From the NCBI GenBank assembly GCA_001692895.1, contig KV748205.1, positions 372,001 to 436,000 of the forward strand: a stretch of 64,000 nucleotides of DNA, in the 5' to 3' direction. Of the stretch, positions 45,231 to 58,460 are shown piece by piece. The notes under the pieces were generated by a model. The model did no database searches, had not been told where the DNA came from, and saw only the letters and a program-made list of their open reading frames with translations. The translations under genes were made by a program, and so were the position numbers. How positions within the stretch are numbered: position 1 is the first letter of the stretch; every line of letters starts with the position of its first letter. Origin of the DNA: Cenococcum geophilum 1.58 (taxonomy: Eukaryota > Ascomycota > Dothideomycetes > Gloniales > Gloniaceae).

Positions 45231-46928
45231 TATAGGGAATACTACGGTAGACTTATTAATGGCTAGGTATATAGGTAAGAGGGAGTTAATAACGTAATAA
45301 CAATTAGTAGAGTAGTTGCCTAATAGATTAACTCTACTTATATTCTAAGATTTACTATAAAAAAGGAGAAATATTTAAGTAGAGACTATAGTTCTTTAAA
45401 TATATAATACTGCGTCTAAAAAATATACTAAGTATGTTAGTACGTTAATGTATTAGTATATTACATTTTTACGTTCCTATATTTCTATATTCTAAACTTA
45501 TAATATAACTAGCTATATAACTTAGCTACCTCTTATCTTATAGCTTAATTAGTTTTAGCACCTTCTATACTATTTTAACTAACCCGTTTATATCTTTTTC
45601 TAATAGTGCTACTACTGCTAATATAAGGTCCGTAATACTATCCCCCTCCTCTTTATCTTTATCCTTAAAGATATCTCCTATCTCTAAGTTATCTATTAAA
45701 GGTATAGCATTCCCGTTTTTAATTTAATAACCTTTATTATTTTTAATATCTCTTATTAAATCCTTTACGTCTAATTATTATAACTAGCTAGTAATATTTA
45801 TACTTTCTTTTAGTAAAGTTATACTATCCTATTCTTGCTACGTGGAAAAGAAGTTAGTATATATTACAATTACAGCTCCGTCTAGTTACTAACCTTTTTC
45901 TTATACTAAGTATGCGCAAGTAAATATATAATTATTCTATAATATATAATCTATTTCTAATGCTAAATATATATATATAATTATTTTTATAACCTTTTAG
46001 TTCATTATCTAATTTATTTTAGGGTCTTGCGTATTAGTAGCGGCTAAAAGACTAAAGAGTAAGCTAGCTAAGGCCCTTACTAAAGTTTAATGCCGTTTTA
46101 ATAAGGTGTTTTAGGCCCTAAAGGCTTAACTTAATACTTATACTTAGTTATCTCACTTAGTAAAGGGTTATAAAAAGGTGCGTTTAAAGAAACTACGTCT
46201 TATAAAGTAAGGTCTCTTTAAGCTTAAGACTAAAAAGGCTAGAAAGGATTCTAATTAAAAAGAGGCGGAAATAGTTTATACGCTAGTAGTAGATCCTTTA
46301 GATATCCTAGCTTATCTATTACCTTTAATTAATCTTTTTATCTTTAGTTCCTTCTTAATTTTGCCTAGCCCGTTCTTTTTTAATACTCTTATACCTTTTC
46401 TATAGCCTTTTTTAAGTTCTATAGTAGTCTTATTATAGCCTATCTACTTTACTTTATACTATATTTTGTTATTAATGTCTTTATAATTAATAATCTTTAA
46501 TACTTATTTGTAACGAAGCCTTATAGTAGGAACTACGGTAGACTTATTAATAGGCTAGGTATATAGGTAAATAAGAAGTTAATAACGTAATAATAACTAG
46601 TAAAGTAGTTGCCTAATAGATTAACTCTAATTATATTCTAAGATTTACTACAAAGGAGAGAACTATCTAAGTAGGGACTGTAGTCCTTTAAATACACAAC
46701 CATACTCCTAAGAAATCCCCTTTATACATAAGGTACGTGTTATATATATTATACGTACGTTCCCTTTATATACTGCGTATACCGCGTATAACGTTATATA
46801 ACCTTAGTTACTATTCCTCGTCATATAGCTCTATTGGCTCTATTTTAGACCGTGCTTAAATTAACTAACTAGCTTCTTCTAACTCCTCTCTAAGTAGTCG
46901 TAATATTATACTTAAAGCGTCCGTAATA
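45231..46928 (-). mobile_element. Internally deleted gypsy A element with two 407-bp LTRs
   Basis: LTRs at 45231-45637 and 46522-46928, both 407 bp and colinear. The 884 bp between them match the 3' terminal part of family A (compare 46929-47790) and then jump straight to a primer-binding-like TAACGAAGCC. Gag, protease, RT, RNase H and integrase are absent. The right LTR is followed without a break by the 3' end of copy A3, so the two elements share it. Either a non-autonomous derivative inserted next to A3 or an LTR-LTR recombinant. Confidence 0.75.
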
Positions 46929-49900
46929 CTATCTCCCTCCTTTCTATCTTTATTCTTAAAGATTTAAAATATCTCTAAGTCGTTTACTAGAGGTGTAATA
47001 TCCGTCTAATTAATTTAGTTAATATCGTTGCTTATTATACCTAAAGCTCCTTCCTCTTTATAGGCGCAACGTCGTGCTCGCACCGTTGCTGCGATATTAT
47101 CTCTTAGTAAGATTATACCGTCTCTATATTCTTATTATTTAAAAAAGGGGTTAGTCTATATTGCGTTAGCGAGTCTATCCTCGCAATAACCGTCCTCTTA
47201 CTTAAAGTGTACTAAAGCGAATATTTATTCGTTTTATAATATTTGCTTTATCTCTAATACTAAATATACGCGGCCTATTATTCTTAATAGTTGTCTAGTT
47301 CCTTAGCTAATTTATCTTAGGGTTTTATATTTAATCTACTGCTATACGGCTAGATAGTAAATTGTCTTAAGCCCTTACTAAGTTAAAATGTTCTTATAAT
47401 ATAGAGCAGAAGGCTCTTAAGGCCCGTATTACGGCGTCCGCTTAGTTACTTTATCTTAAAAAGGTTTATAAGAAGGTTTATTCTAAGGAGTGGAAACTTA
47501 TAAAATAAGGTTTATAGGAACTTGGCGATAAAAAAATGTATTCTCTTTTAACTAAGAAGGAAATAAATCTAAGTAATTCGGTAACTGCTCTTCTTAGGTC
47601 CCCCTTAGGTAATTTATTTTTTAGCGATCCTTTTTTATTAATGCTGCCTAACCTAATCTCTTTTAATACTCCTATACCTTTCCTATAGCGTTTTTTAAAT
47701 TCTTTAGTGGTTCCTAGGTAGTCTTAGTATAGCCTATCCACTTAACCTTATACTATATTTTATTATTAATATCCTTATAACTAACAATCTTTAAAACTTA
47801 TTATTTATCTTCTTCCTATCCTTTATATATGTCTACTTTATAAACTAGTGGCTTAATATTTCTATATACTGGCTCTAGTATCGCAATATACTATATAGGG
47901 TAGATCTTTATTTTAGCTAGTAGGTTTAACTTAAATATAACCGGTAAAATCCTCTATGTAATTTTAAAAGGTCCTAGTTTAACATAGTTTAACTTCTTAC
48001 TTAGTTGTTAACTCTTAAAAATTTTATATAGTAGCTATACTTTATCTCCCTCCTTAAGATCTAGTCCCTTAGATCTCTTAGTATCGTAGTACCTTTTTAT
48101 TCTCTTTTATACTTTCTTTACTAATTCTATAAGGTTTATATAAAGATTTATTAATATCTTTATTCTTTCTTTAGCTCTACTACTTGTCTTATTTACTTAT
48201 TATAGTAATAATAATATTCTTAGCTTATATCCGTAATTTGCCTTAAATAGTAATATGCCTATTTCTTCCTATAGTGTTATATTATATATAAACTATATAA
48301 CTAGTAATAGCGATACCTAATTATTCTGTATATAGTTAATATAATGTCTTAGATACTATTCTAGCATTTAATTTAATCTTTCTATTTAACTGTCTGTCTA
48401 TAAATAATATACAGTAAAAGTTACTACTTAAACTCCTTACTCCGCTAAGAATACCTCCTAGAATACTACTATAAATCTTAGATCTCTATCTAATATAATT
48501 TTGCTTAGTGCTCTATACCTTATAAATACTTTTTTAATATAGATTCTAGTAATATCCTCCGCTAAAATTTCTTTTATATATACTATAAAGTATCCCTACT
48601 TTATAAGCTTATTGTCGGAATATATGGACAGAGGTTATGTGGTCATTCGTGTCTCTGATTAGTCATCCTTATGATGACTCATTAGCCCCCTACTTAGGCA
48701 CTGCGATCCTTACGATCCTCTGCTTTCGATACCTATTAGACAAGAATCAATTCAACAGTTAATAGGCCAATTAAGTGCACTTAGGTGATACCGACACTTA
48801 TCTACTATTACTAAAATTGCGTTATAATCTTATCCGGTAATAGGATCTCTTAACTTTAGTAACTTAATAATAAAGTCCTATAATATAACCTCCTATAGTC
48901 TCTCTAGTATTTTAATAGGTTATAGCCCTCTATATAGCTTATACCTTATTAGTTTATTTCTTTAGCAATCTAGATACTCTTTTATTACTTTTCTTATAAT
49001 ATTCCAGATTCCGTTAATAATATATTCCTTTTAAAGTCTTAATACTAAGCCTATTGCTCCATTATGTCCTTAAGTTATTCCCTTATAGAAATCTTCTATA
49101 AATTGCTCTGCTATGCTTCTTAAGATATACTTTACTTCTTAATTTTCGTATATATCCGTTTATAGATCTTTTAACTATACTTTTAGAATTCTCTATACCT
49201 AAAAGCTTTTTAGTATCCCGTAGACTTTTCCTAGTTTATTATTTTTTTAAGTTGCTACTAGTTTAGGGTAATTATATCTAATTAATCCGTCCTTATCTTT
49301 GCGTAGTATTACTCCTAATAGTTTCTTATTATTTTGTAGTTTAGCTTTTTTACTAAGTATATCTGCCCTTATATTCTTAGTTCCTTTAATATACTAAATC
49401 TTAAAATAGTATTCTATAAGCATCTCTACCTATCTAACTTATCTCTAGTTAAGTTCTTTTGTTATTAAGAACCCTATTAGGTTCTTATAATCCGTCTTAA
49501 CTATAAATAGTTTCTCTACGCCTTATAAGAATACTCTCTATTCCTTAAGTGCTGTAACTATACCTAATAACTCCTTATTATAAACGTTATAGTTTAACTC
49601 TAGTGGTGTTATTTTTCTACTATAGTATACTATTAGATGCTATACGTCCTTATACTTCTATAGCAAATATACTTCTAATACGTAGTTTAATACGTCCGTT
49701 TTTATAACCGTGTCTAGTCCTAGTTAATAGATCTTAAGGATTAGCTCCTAGGTAAACAATTCCTTAAGTTCCTTAAATAACTTCCTTTATTTATCTCCCT
49801 ATACTTATAGTTCCTCTTTTTTTATAAGCCTAGTAAATGGTTTAATATTTTTTAACTATTATGCTATAAACCTTCTATAGTAGTTGCAAAACCCTAAAAA

Positions 49901-51688
49901 TAACCTTAACTATATTATATTCTCCGGTTCTTACTAACTTACTATAGCTTTAATCTTCTTTAGGTCTATATTAATATGACCTAGTTTAATAATAAATCTA
50001 ACAAAATTGGTCTTCCTAGTAAAGAACTCGCATTTCTTAATTGCTACTAGTATCTATTTTTCCTATAGTCTCCTTAAAACCCATTTAACGTATTCTCCGT
50101 ATTCTTTCTTAGTTATTAAGTAGATAATAATATTATTAAGATATGCTATAATAAACTCATTAAGGTATTCTCCTAATACGCTATTAATTCGTTTCTAAAA
50201 TATTACTAGTAGATTTATTAACCTAAATTACATTACTAATAGTTTATATAGTCCTTCTCATCATCTAAAGACTGCTTTTTATTTATTGCCTTCCTTAATT
50301 CTAATCTAATGGTACGCCTATCTTAGATCTATCTTTATAAAGATTTACGCATTACCTATCTAATCTTAGATCTCGCTAATTAAGGGTAAAAGATACCTAT
50401 CCTTCTAAGTAATGCTATTTAACTGCTTATAGTTAATATATAACCTAAGCTTTCTATTTTTCTTTAGTACGAATAGTACTAAATAACCTACTAATAACTG
50501 CGATGGTCTAATATATCCCTTTTATAAATTTTTCTAAATAAACTCTTTTAGTGCTCTATTTTCTTCTTTAGTAAGCTTATAGATTAAAAAAAACTTTAGA
50601 CTTATTCCTAGTTTTAACTCTATCTTATAGTCCTATGCTATATACTTTACTAGCTTTTTACTTTCTAGTAACTATAGTTTCTTACTATATTTATAGTATC
50701 TCTTTAGTATATAACTTAAACCTCGCTTAGTCTCTTTATATATCGCTCTAACTTAGTACCATACTAACTTAGTTTGCTATTATATTTTATAGCGTTAAGT
50801 ATCTTTAATATTAACCTAACCTGTAATCTAATTAATCCTTAGATTATATTCCTATAACTAAGGCATTCTTAATACTGCCTTATCCTGTCCTAATAGTAGG
50901 ATATTAAAAGACATCTTAATTTATCTCCCTTTAATAGTTATCTAAATAGGTCCTGTTTTAAGGTTAATAATCCCTCCTCCGTAGGCTATTAGATCTCCTA
51001 AAATTATTACTAATAGGTAAGGTTACTCCTTCTATCTATAAGGTAATCCTATTCTTTTAACTACTGCTAGTAAAATATAGTTTCGCGTTACTCCACTATT
51101 TATTAGCGCTTTAAACTACTAATCTTACTATTTAACTTATAAATTTAAGTATTATTCTTAAATTCCTTTAAGGGTCTAAGGCTCTACTACTGGCTCCCTC
51201 TAGTTTTATAGGCCTCTACTTTTCCTAACTATTAGCTGCTTAATCCTATTATACTTAGCTCGCTCTTTAGCCAATACCTAGTTCGCTTTTTGTCTTTAAT
51301 ATACTATAGATATATATTCTTTAGGTATTTTTACTACTATTATCCATCTAAGCATTCTTCTATAAGGAATCTTCCTAGTTAAAGTATTAAATTTCCTTCC
51401 TCTTAGACCTCTACTAGATGCTATTTATATATATACTTAGCATTCCTATATTATTACTTATCCGTTATCTAATATATTCTTATAGAGTATTTTTAATTCT
51501 TTTCCTTTAGATTCTTATATATTTTATATATATTGTCCACGTATACAATCTATAATAGCGTATAGTGTGCTAGGTGCTTTAGGTTAACTCTTAACTTATT
51601 TTTATCTTTAAGTTTAAACCTTTATTATACTAATCTAAACGTTATAACTTTATTCGCAGGTACTAAGATACGTCTCTCGCTTCTCTAG
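46929..51688 (-). mobile_element. Gypsy family A copy A3, lacking gag start and 5' LTR
   Basis: Minus-strand copy. From the right: end of gag (51688-51250), protease with NSG instead of DSG at 51094-51102, RT about 50620-49900 with box YLNN near 50119-50146, RNase H 49800-49400, integrase 49270-47870 (interrupted by a solo LTR at 48613-48796) and C-terminal/chromodomain region to 46929, next to the shared 3' LTR (46522-46928). At 51688 it is cut by the 5' LTR of the plus-strand copy A4; the next bases expected from A1 (TCCTCTAATCG) are missing. Stops are dense. Confidence 0.85.
48613..48796. repeat. Unmutated 184-bp solo LTR in A3
   Basis: TGTCGGAATA at the left and GATACCGACA at the right (TGTCGG/CCGACA ends), flanked by a perfect 5-bp duplication CTTAT (48608-48612, 48797-48801). 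Comparison with A2 at 36535 (TAAGCTTATCTACTATTAC) confirms the empty site. The sequence keeps many CpA and TpG dinucleotides, unlike its host, so it is young or escaped RIP. The short length and end type suit a copia-like element, but no internal region of this family is in the window. Confidence 0.93.
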
Positions 51689-52098
51689 TATTACGGACGC
51701 TTTAAGTACAATGTTACGACTACTTGGAGAAGAGTTAGAGGAAGCTAGTTAGTTAATCTAAGCACGGTCCAGGATGGAGCCAATAGAGCTATATAACGAG
51801 AAATGGTAACTAAGGTCACATAATATTATACGCAGTATACGCAGTGTACGAAGGAAACGTACGTACAATACGTACAACACGTACATTATATATAAGAAGG
51901 ATTTTATAGGAGTACAGTTATGTATTTAAAGGACCACAGTCCCTACCTAGATAGTTCCTTCCTTATAGTAATTCTCAGAATACAATTAGAGTTAATCTAT
52001 TAGGCAACCACTCCACCAATTATTATTATATTGTTAACTTTAACTTATATTACCTACACACCTAGCCTAATAACGAGCCCACCGTAGTTCCTACTACA
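51689..52098 (+). repeat. Gypsy family A 5' LTR of A4
   Basis: 410 bp, TATTACGGACGC (TG mutated to TA) to CCTACTACA, followed by AGGTTCCG as the primer-binding region. It is the least mutated of the family A LTRs (compare CACGTAC and CACCACTCC-type sites with the others). It begins immediately after CTCTAG in the gag region of A3. Confidence 0.9.
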
Positions 52099-52149
52099 AG
52101 GTTCCGTTATATAATCACTACCACGGTTACGGTTTTAAGTACAGAAAGT

Positions 52150-54750
52150 CGAACAACATACCACCAAAAGCAGCCACCATAATGCCATCGACGGCAGCAA
52201 CTACTTCAAGGTCAGGTAATACCAGTATAGCAAATACTAACTCACAGCAACCTGTGACGGTCGGATAACTATAAGAGGTAATTGACCAGTTAATAACTAA
52301 CAATGCAGCGTTAAAAGAAAGGGTTAATGGGATAGGAGCAGTAAAGGTTAAGTTACCATTAATCAAAAGGTACTTAGGAGAGAGATTAAAGCTTAAGGGG
52401 TTTCTTACATAAATGCACTTTAAAGTTACGCAGGAAGGAGCAAAGTTACCTATACCTATAGATCGAATAGCATATACGGGACTATTCCTATTAGGAAGAG
52501 CACTTAAATAGTTTAAGCCTTACCTTATAGAAATACAATTAAACGGAATAACAACCACTAATTAAGAGGTACGGTTCATATTCTTAAGCTAAGAAGAGTT
52601 CGTAGAGTAACTTACACAAATGTTTAGAGACCCGGAATTAGTAACTACGGCAGAAAAAAACTCTAAGACATTACGTAACGAACTTTAGTAATTAAGTATA
52701 CAATATAGTTCTAAACGTTAGCTATATGAGTTAAGTAGAATAATAGGGCGCTTATAGCATAGTATAAGCAAGGACTTAAGGCTAAAGTCTAGGACGTAAT
52801 TATCCTAATAGAAGATACGGACACCCTAAGGGAGTTAATAAATTAAGCGATAAAGATTAATAATAGGATCTACCAAAGGGAACAGACTAAGAGAGGTTAG
52901 GACAAAGTTCTATAGTTATATAAGGCGTAGAGTACGCATTAACCAAAGCTAAGTTAGAAACCATGGTATAGCGCAGAGCTAATAGACCTAAGTGGTACTA
53001 AAAAAGCCTATAAGAGATAGAGTAAGAAACTATAGAAACCTAAAGGTTAAGGATCTAGTAATTATAGGACTAAGGAGTAGAGGCTAAACCAGAAATCTTA
53101 GTAGCAAAAGACGTTTAGGCGGACTCCATAGTAAAGTTAATAGTTTAAAAACGGAGCTTATATAAATTGCGGAAAACAAGGTTACTTTATAAGGGATTAT
53201 AAAGATAGTTAGAGTTACTATATAATAAAAGGAACTAGACTAATAGTAAAAAATATATACGTATAGAGGGATAATAGTGTACTATAAGGAACAAAAGAGT
53301 GTTTAATTAGAAGTTTTGTGTTTTGTTATAATAACGCATACCAAATTTATAAAGACGCTAAGTACGGCGCAAGCTATTAGCTATAGGAGCCAAAATCTAT
53401 AGAGTATAAAGGAACTAATAAACTAGTTCACAGATTAGATATTAAGGACGATAAATTTAACGTAGGCGAAATATTTTATAATAATAAAGTAATAAAGGCA
53501 GCTTACTAGGAGTATATAGATCTTAAAGATGTTATATAAGAGGCAGAGAATAATTCCACTACAGAATAGGGAACATTAGTAGGGATTAAGACCCCACTAG
53601 ATATAATGTCTATTACTTCGTAAGACATAAGAGAAGTAGAACAGCGAACTACTTCGGTACTTAATAAAGGCAAGAAGCTAAAGGCTTAAGATTCTTAAGA
53701 CGAGATAAGGCATACCTAAGGACCTACAACGGACAGAAACCAATAGAGTAGGGCAGTAGCTTAGTTTAAAGATATATAAATAAGTTCGGGATAGAGTTTC
53801 CTATAGGCATAAGACTCTATAAACAAGATAAGTAAGATTTAAGACTTTTAAGACGAGATAAGAACACCTAAGCCTAGTTAGACTAAGGCAGAAGCAAAGC
53901 TTAAGTTAGAAGTAAGCTTAGGATTAAAGAATCTAAGAGATTAAGAATTCGGAGTACAAATACGGACACCTATAAGTAAGAGGTAAGGAGCTTCTTTACA
54001 GATTAGAGAATCTACAGCACAAACAGCTACTAGACTAGGAGATAAACATATAGACCTAGAGGACCTACTAGGGGAACACAGTGTTCAGCCTAAAGATCGA
54101 AAAGTTAATACTAAGATTAAGAAGTAGGAAGACTTTAAGGATCTAAACGCAAGACGCAAACTAAAGGAAACTATAGCAGAATTCAGAGCAAGAATTATTG
54201 TATAGTAATAACAAAAATTAAATCAGAGGACTAATATACTAAGACGTACTAGGGATTAAGCACCCGTATAAAAAATTACTAATAGGCCTAGGGCAGGCAC
54301 ACTAAGAGCTAAATAGCTTACCGAACTGGAAAACAAAGAGGATCTAGGGATTCTAACTAGGTTCAAGAAACGACACACTAAAGGCTGTTATAACGCAGTA
54401 ATAAGAAGATACTTCCTTACGGACAAGCCGTATACACTTAAACAGTTATACCAAAAGTAGTATAGACAACGTTATAACGATAAGTAGGAAGATTTTTATA
54501 TATAGTTAGATGAGAAAGTTATCTAAGACTACCCAATTATAGAAAAGGCCATAAGTTATATTAAAGGAGCCTTAATTATAACGTTAAAGGATTTAGAGGA
54601 GTAATTAGAGAACTAAAGAAGCGAGAGGCAAATCATAGTACCTGTAAATAAAGTTATAACGCTTAGATTAATATAAGAGAGGTTTAAACTTAAGGATAAA
54701 GACAAGCTAAGAGTTAACCTAAGACATTAAGTATATTATATATTAGTATA
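52150..54750 (+). pseudogene. A4 gag, broken
   Basis: Begins near 52155 with PPKAATIMPSTAATT, matching the A1 gag start. A capsid-like region is readable up to about 52620, and a CCHC knuckle lies at 53158-53200 reading YINCGKQGYFIRDY, where YxCxxxGHxxxxC is expected: the His and last Cys have become Tyr. The long 3' half to 54750 is Lys/Arg/Glu-rich. TAA/TAG stops interrupt it throughout. A minus-strand open frame at 52127-52366 is the antisense shadow of this start. Confidence 0.8.
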
Positions 54751-55129
54751 GATTACGTGTGTAGATAATATGTATAATATATATAAAGCACCAAAGGATA
54801 AGAACCGGAAGTACCCAGTAAAAATACATTAGTTATTAGATAAGGCGAAATATTAAAACGCTAAGTATATATATAGTTAGCACCTAGTAGAAATATAGGC
54901 CTAAGGGGACTTAATACTTTAGCTAGGAAGATTCCTTACGGAAAAATGCCTAAATAGATAATAGTAGTAGGAATGCCTAGAGAACACATATTTATAGCAT
55001 ATTAAAGATAAAAAGTAAACTAAGTATTAGCTTAAGTTAGACTAAGTATAAACAGGATTAAGTAGCTAATAGTTAGGAAAAGTAAAGGCCTATAGAACCA
55101 GAGGGAGCTAGTAGTAGAACCTTAGACCC

Positions 55130-58100
55130 TTAAAGGAATTTAAGAACGGCACCTAAATTTATAAATTAAATAGCAAGATTAACAGTTTAAAGCATTAATA
55201 GATAGTGGAGTAATAAGGAACCACATCTTACTAGCAGCAGTTAAAAGAATAGGATTACCATACAGAAAAAAGGAGCACCTTTACCTATTAGTGACAATTT
55301 TAGGAGATCTAATAGCCTATAGAGGAGGCATTATTAATCTTAAAACAGGACCTATTTAGCTAACTATTAAAGGGAGATAAATCGAGATGTCTTTTAACAT
55401 ATTACCATTAGGAAATAATAAGGCAGTACTAGGAATACCTTAGTTATAGAAATACAATCTAAAGATTAATTAGATTATAGGTTAGGTTAATATTAGGGAT
55501 ACTTAATACTGTAAGATGCAATAATAAGCTAAGTTAATATAGTACTAAGTTAGAGTAATATATAAAGAGACTAAGCAAGGCTTAAATTATATACTAAAGA
55601 GATACTATAAGTATAGTAAGAAACTATAGTTACCGGAAAGTAAAAAGCTATTAGAATATATAGCGTGGGACTATAAAATAGAATTAGAACCAAAAACAAA
55701 TCTAAAATTCTTTCCAATCTATAAGCTTACTAAAGAAGAAGGTAGAGCACTAAAAGAGTTTATCTAAGAAAATCTATAAAAGGGATACATTAGACTATCG
55801 TAGTCATTAGTAGGTTATCCAGTACTATTTATACTAAAGAAAAACGGCAAACTAAGGCTATATATCGACTATAGATAGTTAAACAGCATTACTAGGAAGG
55901 GTATGTATCCTTTACCCTTAATTAGCGAAATCTAAGACAGAATAGGTAACGCGCAAATCTTTATAAAGATAGATCTAAGATGGGCGTACTATTAGATTAG
56001 GATTAAAAAAGGTAACGAATAAAAGGCAGCCTTTAGGTTAAAGAAAGGACTATATAAACTATTAGTTATGCAATTCGGGCTTATAAACGCACTAGCAACG
56101 TTCTAGAAGCGTATTAACAATATATTAAAAGAACATTTAGATAAATTTGTTATAGTATACCTTAACAATATTATTATCTACTTAATAACTAAGGAAGAAC
56201 ACGGGGAACACGTTAAATAGGTCTTAAAGAAACTATAAAAAGAATAGATACTAGTAGTAATTAAGAAATATAAGTTCTTCACTAGAAAGACTAATTTCGT
56301 TAGATTTATTATTAAACTAGGCTAACTTAGTATAGATCTAAAGAAGATTAAGGCTATAGTAAATTAATAAGAACTAGAAAACGTTACGTAGTTAAGATTA
56401 TTCCTAGGGTTTTACAATTACTATAGAAGGTTTATAGCGTAGTAGTTAAAGGATATTAAATCATTTACGCGATTAACAAAGAAAGAAGAACTATAGGTAT
56501 AGGAAAAGGAACAGCAAGAGCTATTTAAGAAAGTTAAGGAGTTATTTACCCAGGAGCTAGTTCTTAAGATCTATTAACTAGGTCTAGAGACAGTTATAGA
56601 GACAGATATATTAGATTATATACTAGGGGCATACTTTATATAGAAATATTAAAATAGATAGCACCTAGTAGCATACTATAGTCGGAAGATAACACTACTA
56701 GAGTTAAACTATAATATTTACAACAAGGAGTTATTAGGTATAGTTACAGCACTAAAGGAATAAAAAGCATTCTTATAAGGTATAGAGAAACTATTTATAG
56801 TTAAAACGGATTATAAGAACCTAACAGGATTTCTAATAATAAAGGAACTTAACTAAAGACAGGTTAGATAGGCAGAGATGCTTATAGAATACTATTTTAA
56901 AATTTAGTATACTAAGGGTATAGACAACACGCGAGCAGATGCTCTAAGTTAAAAAGCTAAACTATAAAGCAATAAAAAGCCATTAGGGGCTTTACTGCGA
57001 AAGGATATAGATGGATTAATTAGGTATAATTATCCAAAAATTATAGCAACTTAAGAAGAACTAGATAGAGTTTATAAGTCACTAAAGAGCTTTTAAGTAT
57101 AAAGAATTCTAGAAGTATAGCTAGAAGATCTATAGACGGATATATATAAAAATTGAGAGGTAAAGTATATCCTAAAAAGTATAGCAGAATAATTTATAGA
57201 AGAGTTTTATAAGGGAATAACTTAAGGATATAATAGAGCTATAGGCTTAGTATTAAGACTCTAAAAGGAGTATATTATTAATAAAATCTAGGGCTTAGCA
57301 TGGAAAGTTATAAAGAAATATTTAAATTACTAAAGGAATAAACTAATAAGGCATAAGCTATATAGAGGGCTATAACCTATTAAAATACCAAAGAGACTAT
57401 AGGAGGTTATATTATGGGACTTTATCATTAAGTTACTAAAGTTAAGAGATCCTATTACTAGATAAGATTATAATATAATTTTAGTAATAGTTAACAAGCT
57501 TATAAAGTAGGGATACTTTATAGTATATACAGAAGAAATCTTAGCAGAAGATATTGCTAGAATTTATATTAAAGAAGTGTTTATAAGATATAGAGTACTA
57601 AGTAAAATTATATTAGATAGGGATCTAAGATTTATAGCAGCATTTTAAAAGGTATTCTTGGCGGAATAAGGAGTTAAAGTAGCAACTTTTACCGTATATT
57701 ATCCGCAGACAGACGGTTAAATAGAAAGATTAAATTAGACACTAAAGCAGTATCTAAGGCACTATATTAATTATATATAGAATAATTAGGTGTTGTTACT
57801 ACTAGTTATATAGTTTGCATATAATATAACACCTTAAGAAGGAATAGGTATATTACTATTTAAGGCAAATTATAGATATAAGCTAAGAATATTATTATCA
57901 CTATAGCAAGTAAAAAAAACGAGTAGCACAGCTAAAGAAAGAATAATAACGTTAATAAATCTTTATATAGACCTTATAGAATTAGTAAAGGGAGTATAAA
58001 AGAGAATAAAAAAGTACTATAATACTAAGAGATCTAAGGGACCAGATCTTAAGGAGGGAGATAAAGTATAGCTACTATACAAAAATTTCAAGAGTTGACG

Positions 58101-58460
58101 ACTAAGTAAGAAGTTAGACCATGTTAGACTAGGACCTTTTAAAATTATATAAAGAATTTTACTAATTACGTTTAAATTAGACCTACCAGCTAAAATAAAG
58201 ATCTACCCTATATAGCACATTGCAATGCTAGAGCCAGTATATAAGAATATTAAGCTATTAGCCTACGAAGTAGACACGTATAGAGGGTAAAAAAGGACAA
58301 ATAGTAAGTTTTAAAGATTGTTAATTATAAGGATGTTAACGATAAAATATAGTACGAAGTTAAGTAGATAGGCTACACTAAGACTACCTAGAAGCTACTA
58401 GAGAATTTAAAAAACGCTATAGAAAAGGTATAAAAGTATTAGAAGGGATTAGGTTAGGCA
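55130..58460 (+). pseudogene. A4 pol: protease, RT, RNase H, integrase, chromodomain
   Basis: Protease with intact LIDSG at 55195-55209. RT 55700-56330: RLYIDYR near 55855, AQIFIKIDLRWAYY near 55950, AAFRLKKGLYKLLVMQFGL near 56025, and catalytic box YLNN (YLDD expected) at 56158-56169. RNase H 56590-56960: YNIYNKELLGIVTALKE, TDYKNL, ending TRADAL. Integrase 57290-58000: ITR.DYNIILVIVNKLIK, LDRDLRFIAAF (57615-57650), TVYYPQTDG and IERLN (57690-57735), then LSKKLDHVRLGPFKII at 58100-58145. A chromodomain-like YEVK.IGYTKTT....LENLKNAIEKV is at 58335-58430. Loss of both RT aspartates alone would kill it. Confidence 0.9.

Noticed and set aside
52127..52366. Minus-strand 79-codon frame
   Set aside because: Antisense to the start of A4 gag, which is supported by homology to A1 gag.
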